Shown: one piece after another, positions 1-11,236 of the stretch
Layout: each line of letters begins with the position of its first letter
Numbering within the stretch: the stretch's first letter is position 1
Assembly (NCBI GenBank): GCA_029747585.1
Contig: JAPEVF010000476.1
Location: forward strand, 1 to 35,258
Source of the DNA: Pleurotus djamor
Taxonomy: Eukaryota > Basidiomycota > Agaricomycetes > Agaricales > Pleurotaceae
DNA length: 35,258 bases
Direction: 5' to 3'
The notes under the pieces: model-generated
What the model saw: the letters and a program-made list of their open reading frames with translations, nothing else
Told to the model about the DNA's origin: nothing
Database searches by the model: none
Translations under genes and position numbers: made by a program

Positions 1-169
1 GACAGCCAGAGAGCTGAGACGAGTGTGTCCTTGTTGTGGATTTACGGTAGTAGGCAGCGTCTGATCGTGTGTGTCTTGTTTGTGGGGAGAAGGGGCGGGG
101 ATGGTAAGCAACTGCTGATAGACGCGTCGACCGTCCTCAGAAACACGGTTGACAGTGGCGACGAAGGTG

Positions 170-1706
170 TCATCTGGAAAGTATCGGTGACAGAGGAGAA
201 GGAGATGGCGCGGGCGCAGGAGCAGGTGGAGGGGCACTGAATGAGGGCGTCGGAACTGCCGATGAGGTCACTTCGCCGCTGTCCAAATTGACAAGCTTCC
301 TCTTGACCTCCTTCCCTGAAAAGAATTCAGATGCCGAGACACTGGACTCATAGGAAGGTGCTGGAGGGAATATATCGGACTGGAAAGAGTCAGACTACCG
401 GAGGGATCGTTAGCTTGGTCAGAGGGATAAGATAGTCAGACCTACGCGACGAGGGACTTTGAAGGCGATACTCTCGATTGTGTTGCCATAGATCTTGTAA
501 GCACGAGCGATTTCGCATTCCGCCACGTTGAGGGCGCGTCGAGGAAGGAAGCACATCCCACGTTGAGGATCCGTCGACTTGTACTCGTCCAATGGGAAGA
601 GTGCATCGTTTTCGTACTCGAAGTAACGGATATTACCATCACCCTTTCCAGCTGGAAAGGAAGGTCAGACATACTTATAAATGACGCGCCAAAAAGAAGT
701 ACCAAGGAAGAGGATGTTGTTATCGCTCCAGAAGGGCATCACAACACCAGCACTCTGGTCAAGGGTGGTCATCTTCAAGCTATTCAAGCTTCCTGAGTCC
801 CAAATGCCGACTTGACGGTCACTCATCTTACTGAAGCCCGTCGTAGCGATTCGGTCATGATCGCCCATCCAAGTGACTCTGCTGCCCTTGACACCACCGT
901 GTCCATCACTGATGCGCACTGCCTCACCGCCCACTCGAGGATCGAATAGTCGCAATTTGCGATCACGACACGTGGTAACCAGTAGCGTTCCAGTTGTGTT
1001 GAAAGCCAGGCTTTGTATGGAATCATTGTGCCCGCCGAGAGTGACCTTCGCGCTATCCGAGTTCTCAAGATCCCATAGTTTGACTGTATGTTCACCACTA
1101 GCGCTTGCCAGAACCATGTTGGCGGTGGGATGAAACGCGACTTGACCGATCTTCCTCGCCGACGCGGCAATCTTCGCGACAGGATCGAAATCGCGTGGAA
1201 CCCATCCTTCCTCTCCCCATCCTTCAAACTCCTTGTCCTCAACTTTCCAAATGAAAATGTTGCCATCTTCGCCAGCAGATGCGACGATCGAGTCATTGTG
1301 CGGTGACCAGTCCGTGTCGAGTACAGGGGCAGTATGTGATCGCGCGATAGGCAGGGTATCGGGTAGTTTACTTGGGAAAGGGAATGAAATCGAGGTGAAC
1401 GGCGATGGTAAGGGTAAGATAGCGAACGCGCCGCCTCCAGAGGCGTTCCAGTTCACACTGATGTATTTCTGTAGTGAATTTCAGCTTTGTATAATGGAAA
1501 CAAAACACCCAAGCTACTGACAGCAGAAACTGAGACGACATTCGTGTCCCAAGCGCTGTTCGTCACCTTGATGTTCTCGAGGTTGTGCTCCTTCTTGGCT
1601 GATTGGCCAAAGACATGTCTGCAGCGATCTTGTGAGTACAGCTGTATTCCACTTACAGCACGCTCAACGCTCACCTGTATTTCGAAGCTCGCACAAAGCG
1701 GGACAT
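170..1706 (-). CDS. crn1: coronin (actin-binding WD40 protein)
   Basis: Coronin binds F-actin and the Arp2/3 complex at cortical actin patches. Five exons can be placed: 1675-1706, 1522-1618, 703-1468, 446-651 and 170-379, all in phase, giving 436 aa. The start MSRFVRASKYRHVFG is the family N-terminal signature. SVNWNASGGGAFA follows, then five or so WD40 repeats and the coronin C-terminal extension (GDGNIRYFEYEND, then MCFLPRRALNV). The end is uncertain. An in-frame TGA at 170-172 closes the frame in a Pro/Ala/Ser-rich stretch, before the C-terminal coiled coil that fungal coronins normally carry. A further intron (donor in the GAA|gtgacc region, acceptor near 174) could carry the protein past the window edge. 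The 105 bp between this start and the divergent gene at 1812 must hold both promoters. The identification is firm; the 3' end is not. Confidence 0.93.
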
Positions 1707-1811
1707 GGTTGGTCGTTAGGCAAAAGAGGGTCGCATGAGTTCGGCGACCTGCGCTTTTGATCAGGGCGCTGCGTATTGGCTGATAAGATAAGATCATCTC
1801 TCGTTCTAACC

Positions 1812-2301
1812 ATGTCCACCAACACCTCGCGTGCGCGAGTACAAGCGTTCAAAGCTGCTATGAGCAGCGGGGACTTCGCTGCGATGTTTGAATCCATCTC
1901 AGACGAAGCCTTGATTGTGGAACACGGTCCCCCAGCTCATAGTCTACCCTTTCTCGGAACCGAATTTCGTGGACACACAGGCTTGAGGAATTACATCGAT
2001 GCACTCTCAGAGGCACTTGACATTTTCGAGTGGGAGTACGTCGAAATATGTGAAATGGAGGGAGGTGCCGTATTCGTTACCGGCAAAGGCGATTTTGGTA
2101 GCAAAAAAACTGGGAAGCGGTGGACCGAGACGTTCGTCAGTCGATTCGAGCTAGACAAAGAAACCAAGATAATCAAGTACGAAACCTGGGCCGTGAGTCG
2201 CTATTATTCCATTCATCACTCATGGTTACATTAATGTGGTTCAAAATAAGGATCCTCTATCTGCCTACCTCGCATCTCAACCTGACACACCGAGCACTTG
2301 A
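1812..2301 (+). CDS. small NTF2/SnoaL-like protein
   Basis: A 143-residue protein in two exons: 1812-2192, a 58 bp GT-AG intron, then 2251-2301. The ATG at 1812 sits in ACCATGTCC, a good fungal start context. The protein begins with a helix containing VQAFKAAMSSGDF. The motif HGPPAHSLPFLGTEFRG follows, then LRNYIDALSEALDIFEWEY and alternating strands (VFVTGKGDFGSKKTGK, WTETFVSRFEL). That order matches the cone-shaped alpha+beta barrel of the SnoaL/NTF2-like superfamily. Members range from polyketide cyclases to ketosteroid isomerases and unassigned stress proteins, so no reaction is claimed. The stop lies 29 bp from the convergent stop of phosphomannose isomerase, so the 3' UTRs almost certainly overlap. 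Confidence 0.8.
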
Positions 2302-2330
2302 TGGTACAACACTACATGTCCTGACGTAGT

Positions 2331-3760
2331 CTAAACTTCAACGAAAGCACGATAAGCAACAAACCCATCGCTCGTCGTGAACTTGACTTGAACCGAGGCA
2401 CCAACGAAAAAGACATCTCCGTTATTCAGAGACAAGCTCTGATCATCCCAATTTATGGTTCCTTTCCCTTCTGTCACAATCGCAACACTTGGGCCGCCAA
2501 TCGCCCGATGAGTCTCCGTGGAGCCAGCCTCTAGCACTAGTTGAATCACAGAGAATTCTGGGATAGGCGGGTCATACAACGTGCTCGATGACGTAGAACC
2601 GAACGTTGCTGGTTTAACGACGTGTTTGTCTGGGGAGGCAGCAACATAAGTCAGACCCGAGACCAGATTTGGTATGTCCCGTAGCTTCGGTGTGAGACCA
2701 GCGCGAATGACATTGTCGGAATTGGCCATACACTCCATGATATCTAGTTGAGTTCAGCTAATTAACCTTGCTGATTTCTTTCGAGGTTAGATGGTATCAA
2801 GCGTACCTCCTTCGACGTATGCATGGGGTTCACCAGCCCCAAGGAAGATAGCTTCGCCGGGAGAAAGCCTGACTTGATTGAGCAGATACGCACAAAATAT
2901 GCCGATATCGCCAGGGAACTGGCCATCTAGACGAAGGACTAGGTCAACGATGTCTTTCTTCTCTCCAAGTTTCAGATCGTTCCTCTTGTATCGGGCCACC
3001 AAACTTGATAGCTGAGACTGAACGACATCGTCAGAAGCCGTCATCACAGCTTCAAATACATCTTTGAGAGCTTGCTTCTCTGCTAGTCCGCCTGGAGTGG
3101 CCGACGATGATAGAGATTGGAACGTAGATAAGATGTGAGGCGGTATGAGAGTGGCTATCTCTGGTGTGGCGGAGATATTTGATGCTATCTCGGGTAAAGG
3201 CATGAACCCACACAACGCGAGGAAAGGTGTAACAGCCAATGCCATCTCCGGTTTATGGTTAGGATCTACGACGGTATTAGTGCGCAAATATAGTGACTCC
3301 CAGCTCCAATCATACCTTTGTAAATATCTCCCTGTGTTTTATGCAACACCTTGGCCGTCTCAGCGTCCGGATGAGTCTGGATACTAAGAGCTTTCTGGAT
3401 TGACAAGACCTTGAAAAGAAATGGGAGATTGCCACTCTTCGTATCATAGTCTTCTGCAAAGGCCTGTACGACATTCTGGCCGATAAGATCAGGGTGACCA
3501 GCTAAGAGTTCTGATAGAGACTGTTTGGACGGCTCGACCAACGATGGCGACTTGATATGTGTACCCATCCATAGCTAAGCAAATCGAGCATTGAAGAGTC
3601 ATTATACTTGGACAATATGAAGGCTTACCTCTGCATAAGGCGCAGCCTCATCGATCTCGGCTCCAGTCGCTGACGCAAGCTGAGCAACCTTGGAGCTCAA
3701 TCCAACCTTGCCCCAATCGTACTTCTGAGTTGTGGGGACAATTTTGAAGACAGCAGACAT
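2331..3760 (-). CDS. PMI40: mannose-6-phosphate isomerase (type I)
   Basis: This cytosolic zinc enzyme interconverts fructose-6-phosphate and mannose-6-phosphate and feeds GDP-mannose for glycosylation and cell-wall mannan. Four exons (3629-3760, 3316-3574, 2807-3265, 2331-2743) join in phase to 420 aa, near the family's usual length of about 430. Hallmarks are FKIVPTTQKYDWGKVGLSS at the N-terminus, KALSIQTHPD (Gln and His metal ligands) and YKDPNHKPEM across the second splice. The GAGEPHAYVEGD / SDNVIRAGLTPK block across the third splice supplies a further ligand region. The C-terminal cupin half ends in FVAYRAFVEV. Every motif expected for activity is intact. It is convergent with the NTF2-like gene. 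Confidence 0.97.
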
Positions 3761-3959
3761 TTGAGCGGTTAAAACCCTAACAGAAGTTGAATGCAAGCAT
3801 TCTTTCTCGATATCGGGAGTATATCAACCTGTTGGTGCGAGGCGGTTGGAAGGAGGAAGTAAGCCCAGCTTTCAAGCGCTTATCTTATCGTGAATTTAAA
3901 TAGAGACCAGGCAAGCGCCCACAAACCTTCCATGTTCCGTTGCCCATTGTCTATACCCA

Positions 3960-6114
3960 ATGGCTGAAGCTTTGCTCGCTATATCTGCACCAGAAATTCT
4001 TTCTTTTGCCTACGAAGCTATATCAGCTGCCTGGAAACTGTATGAAAATGTGGAATGCAACCAAGCACGCTGTCGTAATTTACTCACAAAGTGTGGCGAA
4101 TTGGTCATACAGACGGCCACACACTTCGCAGCCTTGAGCCAGTATGACCGAGATCTATTCGTGCAGAGGATGTCGGGACTATTGAGGAAGATTGAAGAGT
4201 ACGTCGTTCCTTCCATGATGGGCCGGGAATTCACGAGGCTGGTTCAGTGCCTGCCTCGCTGCTAGAGCTACGATCGGCATGTTGTCGAACAAATCTTTCC
4301 TATGGAGACTTTTTCACCAGGACAAGATCACGGAGGAGCTGGCTACTGCTGAAGCCACTATGACGGATGCTTTCAACTCATTCAATGTGCGTCGTTGTCA
4401 TGGATGTTCAAGGTCGCTTGACCATTCGATGACTTAAAGTTGAATCCGTTGTTTAGCTCGGCGCCCACATCAGCTCGCATCAGCTGCAAGCAGAAATTGC
4501 CCAAGCCCAAGCCCAGGACCACTCAGATCTCATCGCTACCCTTGAAACAATACAAGACAGTGATCGAAAGATCATTTCCATGCTCCAAGAATCTCACCGC
4601 GGCCGCTTGAGGATGGAAGAACTGCAGATATCGATTCTGAAGGTCAGTCACCGTTAGTGGGCTCATGGCCCCGGATAACGCTTTGATCGACGCTTTCGAG
4701 TCAAGATCACGCTTCTCTTGATCGGTCAAGAATATTGACTGATTTTCCTACTTCCTTAGCATATCCAAACCATCGCCCAGGCCCCCGTCATTAAAACACC
4801 AGTGGAAACATTTATCCTTCAAGCATCGGAAGCACTCCAACGTGTTTCTGGGAAGCCGCCACCAGAGATTCCCCACTGGACGGTTACCAGCCTAGAGGTC
4901 ACGTTTGATGTCGACTGTGAAGGAGATTGTATCGGGAAGGGTGGGTTCGGAAACATATACAAAGGTGAATGGAATGGGCAGGCAGGTGTTCTATCGAATG
5001 ATCATTAGATCACGTTGACTTAAACATGATCCCAGGTCGTCGCCGTCAAGGAAATGTATAGCGAAGATGCTAGGATGCTTGATCGCGATAACTTGAAGGT
5101 TCATCGATCAGTCAATCTGCCCGACGCGTGCTGAGCTTGGAAGATAGTACATCCGGCATGAGATCATGATCTGGTCACGGATTGCTCATCCTCATGTTTT
5201 ACCATTTTACTGCGCTTGCCTGGAAGCGACTCGCGTAGGTTAACACTTCTCTCCCCTCATCGAGTTCCTTATCGGACGCCTCCTCAGCCATTCATCGTGT
5301 CGCGATATTGTGCAAATGGCAATATCCTAGAATATTTGCGTGCCAACCCCAGTGCAGACCGCATTTCCCTGGTACGTATGTACTGATCACCTACAACGAC
5401 CACCCTGAACTGATTCTTCGTAAGCTTCATGAAATATCCCTTGGGATGGCCTACCTCCACGCTCAAGGGATTGTCCATGCTGATTTGAAAGGAGTAGGCC
5501 TTCTCTCTCATTTTTATCGCTCGTTAACGTTCTTACACAGTATTGAAAACAGTCCAACGTACTGGTCGGGGATGACGGCAAGGCTCTCATCGCCGACTTT
5601 GGGCTATCTCGCGTCCAGGACCAGGTCTCTTCTGCAACGACCCGGACAAGGAAGATGACTGGAACCCTTCGCTGGACGGCTCCGGAACTGATTGAAGGCG
5701 AAGCGATCGACAAGCCTGCCGATGTTTATAGTTTTGCGTTGGTCGCTTGGGAACTATACACTGGCAGCGTACCCTATGGCAACATCCCGGACAGAGCTTT
5801 CTACCGTAGAGTTGTAGATAAGCAAGAACGTCCGCCCCTTCCGAAATCCATAGACGATGGGTTATGGGCATTGATTCAACAATGCTGGGCGCACGAGCCA
5901 AGCCAGAGACCTGTCTTTGGTACCATTCAGACACAGCTACGTGCCATGCTACTGAGAGGTGAAAACTTGCCAGTTCCCTCCCCTCCATAAGTTCTAGTGT
6001 TAATCCCCTCTGCAGGTCGAGCCCCTTCTGCTTCGCTTTCCTATAGTGGCTCTTCCCTGAGTCTAGGTTCTGTTTCTCGCAACCCGTCACAGACTAATCT
6101 CTCGGACTCGAGAT
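3960..6114 (+). CDS. TKL-type protein kinase with helical N-terminal domain; 5' part of a probable kinase-RRM-WD40 gene
   Basis: Ten exons join in phase: 3960-4198, 4266-4386, 4457-4642, 4760-4981, 5036-5098, 5148-5234, 5288-5371, 5425-5493, 5553-5958 and 6016-6114. Residues 1-120 form a helical domain (PEILSFAYEAISAAWKLYEN) resembling the MLKL-type N-terminal bundle found in many basidiomycete kinases. A Gln/Glu-rich coiled coil follows (about 125-190). The kinase core spans about 235-490: glycine loop IGKGGFGNIYKG, VAVK lysine, IVHADLKGSN catalytic loop, ADFGLSR and the APE motif. All catalytic residues are present, and HAD replaces HRD as in many fungal TKLs. The intron at 4982-5035 appears to be GC-AG. 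If the intron after 5958 were not spliced the protein would stop at 5990 (502 aa). The paralogue at 29027-32684 splices at the same codon, which favours continuation into the RRM-WD40 exons. Confidence 0.9.
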
Positions 6115-6157
6115 GTAAGCCTGTCCCACTACCTTCGTCTGACTTTTACTGATAAAA

Positions 6158-8239
6158 ATGTCAGTCGAACCTACCTCTGAACCCCCGTCAGCCTTGTTTG
6201 AAAACCTCCGTCTGTCCAACGGCCGCGGTACATCAATCAATACTCAAACGACCGATTACACCCCGAAACCTACTCGAGACATCTCCCCTATCGTCTTAGA
6301 CTCTCCCAATAAATGTTTCTTGGGTGGCCTCTCGAGTTCTTGGACTGAAAGCACGCTCATCGACCTTCTGGCTCAGTATGGCAATATCCAAAGTTTCAGC
6401 CTCGCTAGGGAGAAGGACGGCGCTTCAAAGGTACACGACGCGGCTTCGTCTCGATCCATCCCTTATTCATTGTCACTAGGGCTATGCATGTTTCGAGTAT
6501 ACAGATCCCTCCGCTTGTGAGATGGCGATCAGCGCTCTCCATGGGACCAATGTTGGCGGCCGTATCCTATCGGCTCATAAGTTTGCTTGGAGCGCAGAAC
6601 AAAACGGTCGTCGGCAAACCGGTTCAGTGCACATACCTGCAGTCAACCATCACGGCCGACCTTCCTTACCTCCTAAGGCGTCTATTGAATCATTCCAGCG
6701 TCAAAACATTGAGAATCCTGGCGGTTGGTCAGCTCCCTCATCGTTTGGCAACTCCCTCCCCTCTGCAACTCAAAGTCAACCACTCATGGCTGTCAATAGC
6801 CCTGTAGGGTTGTCTCCGGGTGGATTTATGCCAGTCGTGGTCAGTCACCATCTTTGATTGTTTCCAATCATCTCACTCGGTGTATATATTTCTAGCAAGT
6901 TGATCGCTCGGACAACCTAACTACACAGACGAAGCACCCAGGTGAGCCATCGGAACTTGATCACCCCCAGTTTCCCAGTGCACCTCATATCTCTATTGTC
7001 CAGCGAATTCTTCCTCCAAGGCGCCCCAATGTCGTGTTCATACAAAACATCTAGAAGATGTTCGCTCCAAAGACGTGCTATCCGTTGATATGGACGATAT
7101 GTGGATCGCCGTTGGGTTATCCACAGGAAGTATTCTGATGTACAGCGCAGTTACAGGCGACTTCCACAACATTCATATTGGGGCACATAAAGGAGGAGTC
7201 TGGTGCTTGGCATTGGGAAGCTGGCCGAAAGGACGGAAGGAGCGTACGACAGAATCCACTTCGATGCTATTGAGTGGGGGCCTCGATCGCGACGTCAAAG
7301 TTTGGGATGTGCAACACGGGTATGTCCGGCAGCCTAATTGGCTTATGGTAGACTCATGTCATTCTGTCTTTAGTCATTGTCTCCGAGTTCTTCAAGGACA
7401 CAGGAGCACGATTCGATGTATCAAAACCTTTACCTCTCATCCCGAAGCCATAACCGGCAGCCGTGATGGTATGTTGCGGACGTGGAACGTCCTTAATGGT
7501 ACCATGGTCCACCCTCTTGCTGGCCACCAGGATTCAATCCGAGACATTGCTATCCATGGCCGTAAAGTGGCCACCGCAAGCTATGACAGTACGTGTAGAG
7601 TAAGCATCATACTACTGTACATTTTGAGTTGCCATTTTCTGAAAGCAGCTCGCGACTTCTAGATATGGGACGCGAAGACAGGAAGGTGCCTTCAAAGCCT
7701 GTGCGGTCACGTCGGACGAGTGTACTGTATAGCCTATAACGGAAAGCGAGTTGCATCGGGTGGAGCCGACAAGGAAGTTCGAATATGGGACGCAGAGTCG
7801 GGGTGAGCATCGGTTTACTCATAGCTTCCATCTGCCGTTTGCTGACGCTCCCACCAGAGCCTGTGAATTCGTTCTACGAGAACACTCAGACCTTGTTGGG
7901 ATCATCCGACTTTCTGTTGATTACCTCGTATCTGCTGGTGTTGACGGCAGGATTGTGGTATACTCGTTCCCGACGTCAATTTGCCATACAATATTAGCAC
8001 ACGGTCAACATTCAATAGTATCGCTCCAGCTCGCTCCTCCTCATGTTATCTCTGGGTCTACGGACGGATCGGTGAAGATGTTTGACCTTGAGACGGGGGA
8101 GTACATACGACACATTGGGCATGCAGGAGAGAAGTCGAATTGTCCGTGGAAATTCGCTCGTGGTCATGGTCGTACGAAAACCTGGGTCATATCCGATAGC
8201 ATTAAAGGAAAGGCCAGTATCAATATATGGACGATGTAA
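6158..8239 (+). CDS. RRM plus WD40-repeat protein; probable 3' part of the upstream kinase gene
   Basis: Exons 6165-6430, 6480-6839, 6896-6941, 7004-7319, 7374-7599, 7663-7802 and 7858-8239 are in phase. The first two encode an RNA-recognition motif: RNP2-like CFLGGL, then after the 6431-6479 intron RNP1-like GYACFEY and ILSAHKFAW. A Ser/Pro/Gln-rich linker follows. From about 7060 there are six or so WD40 blades (SVDMDDMWIAVGLSTGSI, SGGLDRDVKVWDV, ITGSRDGMLRTWNV, VASGGADKEVRIWDA, SGSTDGSVKMFDL, SINIWTM). This is the repeat style of fungal F-box/WD40 proteins, but no F-box is visible. An ATG at 6158 could start an independent gene. However, it lies 5 nt after the kinase-frame TGA (6150-6152), and both sit inside a good intron, 6115-6164, that joins the two frames in phase. 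A single 1103-aa protein is the preferred model. Confidence 0.82.
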
Positions 8240-8953
8240 GAGACAGTTGTTCGTTTGCTTTCTTGCTCTTACTAGCTTTGGGTGTATCTAAGTAGTTTGT
8301 ATTATTCTTATATGTCTTCGATGTAACCCCACACTAGCGTCCTGGAATGAATTCTAAGGTTCTGTTGAACCCCGCCAACGCGACAGTCAATCTCAGAACG
8401 ATTTTTTTCCAGTCAGGGACGGATTTAAGGGGCTGATGGCGGCGATGTCTTGTTTCTGTTCTCTTTGAACAAGTCAGAATATCGACCCGGCTGCACTCCT
8501 CCTATGATTTCTTTCAGAAAGTCAATGCCGCCCGTTGCAATAGTGTTGCCGCGGCAGATTGGCCACTGGACTCATTAGGAGCGCTTGAGCTTTGCTTGAG
8601 CTCCTGTCCCGATTAAGCAAAGAATACCACACCCCCGCGGCGATGCCGCGATTCTGCCTCAGACTTTCAGTCCTCTTACCACCAAGATGTCTTTCTTGCG
8701 CTGATTCCTCTCCTCAAGCTCACGGAACGATCAACTTACAAGGTCACCATATCGACCACCCGTACTCCTAGGAACAAGTCACTCCCGCCCGTTAAGATGG
8801 CTCTGTCGGACTCGTTTAGAAATATTGAAGCTTAAATTGGCCCGAAGCCCTGAAGGCCTGACGCCTCGCTATCACCAGCCGAAAATGAGACCTTGGGGCG
8901 AAGCATGCCTTAAGTAGCAAGATGGTTCTTGATTCTCATCCTTCCTTTCCACC
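8240..8953. promoter_or_regulatory. intergenic region, upstream of the GMC oxidoreductase
   Basis: About 710 bp with no credible coding frame. It should hold the 3' UTR of the WD40 exon and the promoter of the oxidoreductase. A GC-rich self-complementary stretch (CCGCGGCGATGCCGCG) occurs near 8636. I see no clear TATA box or repeat of known type. Confidence 0.4.
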
Positions 8954-11236
8954 ATGTTGCAGCCTTTTCTCCGACTCTGTGCTCTGCTGTTGGTACTACC
9001 ATGGCCTTCCTCTGAGGCAATTATTCTTGACTCCAGCTCAGAGCTAAGAAAGAGCTATGATTTTATCATTGTCGGAGGCATGTTGGATGCATCGATTCGT
9101 CCAAACTAGCACTGACACGTATATCACGTTAGGCGGTACGGCAGGAAATGTTGTTGCAAGTCGTCTCTCAGAAATTCCTGACGTCCAGGTTCTTGTTGTT
9201 GAAGCGGGCGGATCGTAAGTCTTGTCTTCCATTTCCCCAAACTCACCTAAAGTGAGCGATCCGCCAGGCACGACAACGATCTCAACATTCAAGTCCCAGC
9301 GTTCTCTCCCAACCTTTTTCAATCTTCATTTGACTGGAATTACACGACTACCCCCCAAACAGGGCTCAATGGCAGAGCGGTGAATTATGTGCGCGGACGT
9401 GTTCTTGGGGGTAGCTCGTCGATCAGTGAGTCCTTTCGATCGAAGTTTCGAGCTGCTGCCAAATNTTTTTTTCTTGCTTTTAGATGGCATGCTGTATACC
9501 CGAGGCTCGGCCGAAGACTATAACAGAATTGCCCAGATTACTGGGGACGATGGTTGGTCCTGGAGTCGTCTGCAATATTATATGAGAAGGGTACGTTCGC
9601 GCTATTTTCGGAGTACATCAGCTTGTGGATATGATTCGGCTATATTCAGCATGAACGATTTTCTCGATCACCAGATGGGCATGATTTAACTGGGCAGTAC
9701 GACCCCTCTGTGCATGGTTATCATGGCGTAACGCCCGTGACGCTCAGCACACCCATATATCCTGCCCATGACTTGATATTACAAGTTGCCCGCGACAGCG
9801 CTGAGTTCCCGTTCAACCTCGACGTGAACTCTGGAAAACCATTGGGCGTTGGTGGGCCTCTTCTTTCGTTCTCCTCCTTTTATTTCCTCTTAACAGCGCA
9901 TTAGGGTGGCACCCATCCACTGTATCGTCTGACGGGCGACGCGCAAGCTCTGCTACATCCTATCTTGCACCTCATTTCCTCTCCCGATCGAACCTCCATG
10001 TCTTGACAAATCATCATGTCACACGTTTACTCCCAAAACGTCCGACTCATGCTACTTCCCTCGCGTTCGACACAGTAGAATTTGTCCCAGAAGGGGATCA
10101 TAATTCTAGTATGTCGGGTCCACGATCTGGCAACCGTCGTCTAATACCTTTTGTAGCCCGGTTGATCACGGCCACGCGAGAGATAGTTCTCTCGGGAGGT
10201 GTTATCGGTACCCCAAACATTCTCCTGCACTCTGGAATTGGGGACTCAGCCCATCTCCTGCGAGTCGGCATTAAACCACTCCATCATCTTCCCGACGTCG
10301 GTCGAAATTTCACCGATCACGCCGTCATCCCCCAGCAGTTTAGCGTCAATTCTCATGAGACTCTTGACGAGGTTGCTCACAACCAAACTTCGTTTGATCA
10401 AGCTTTGAGGCAGTGGCAAATTAATGGGACTGGACCGCTCAGCACTGCTTCTTCCTTGGTTTCGTTTACACGAATCCCCTCGAATGCCAGTGTCTTTGAT
10501 CCTTTTGAAGATCCTGCAGCAGGCCCTGAAACTCCACACATTGAATTACAGTTCTGGGTCAGTTCTTGGTCTATCCAGTACCTTCATCTTTCTCAATACA
10601 CTCCCAAACATCCGTTAGCCGGGCCTGATTGGACTCCCAGGAAACAACTTGATTATTGTTTCGTTTGTTCTGACACCGCTCTCCCGTGAGTTTCTTCTTC
10701 GCGTCAAGCGAATCTCTGAGACCTGACAATTCATAGGTGGCCTGATGACCATTTCATCAGCGGATCCTTTCGCCAATCCTTTGATTGATCCCGTTATACT
10801 TCAGCATGAATTTGATCGAGCTGCCGCGCGTGAGGCACTTCGCGCGTCGAAGCGATTCCTCAGCCATCCAGTTTGGAAGGATTATATCAACGGTCCTGTT
10901 GGTCAACTCGGAACAATCGATTTGATGGTGGATGAAGAAGTGGATGCGTTCATCAAGGACCAGGCAGTGCCTGGACTTCACGGTGTTGGGACCGCGGCTA
11001 TGTCACCGAAGGGAGCCTCTTGGGGGGTTACCGACCCGAACTTGCGACTTAAGGGGGTGAAAGGGGTTCGCATCGTCGACGCATCCGTACTGGTTGAGTC
11101 TTGATCTGTTCTCTGCAATGAAAGTCGATACTAACTTGGACACTAGCCACATGTCCCTTCGGCTCATACTCAAGTATCTGTCTATGTTGTCGCTGAACGC
11201 GCAGCTGATCTGATCAAGGCGCACTGGAGACTATAA
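8954..11236 (+). CDS. secreted GMC oxidoreductase (aryl-alcohol oxidase-like, AA3 family)
   Basis: FAD flavoenzymes of this family oxidise alcohols or sugars outside the cell and often supply hydrogen peroxide for lignocellulose decay. Ten exons join in phase to 596 aa: 8954-9077, 9133-9214, 9268-9425, 9484-9590, 9650-9851, 9905-10108, 10157-10557, 10619-10685, 10737-11092 and 11147-11236. A signal peptide (MLQPFLRLCALLLVLPW) precedes the dinucleotide-binding motif DFIIVGGGTAGN. GMC signature 1 (GRVLGGSSSINGMLYTRG) and signature 2 (GVIGTPNILLHSGIG) are intact. So is the C-terminal catalytic region: HGVGTAAM with the first His, and PSAHTQ with the second. Length is typical. Intron 9078-9132 appears to be GC-AG. 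The ambiguous N at 9465 is inside an intron and harmless. The substrate cannot be set from sequence; aryl-alcohol oxidase or a related AA3_2 enzyme is the best guess. Confidence 0.95.
9465..9465. other. ambiguous base N next to a run of 7 T
   Basis: Lies inside an intron of the GMC oxidoreductase, so it does not affect the protein. Confidence 0.9.

Noticed and set aside
25..240. Plus-strand frame at the left edge
   Set aside because: Antisense to the coronin 3' region, no domain, low-complexity Arg/Gly composition.
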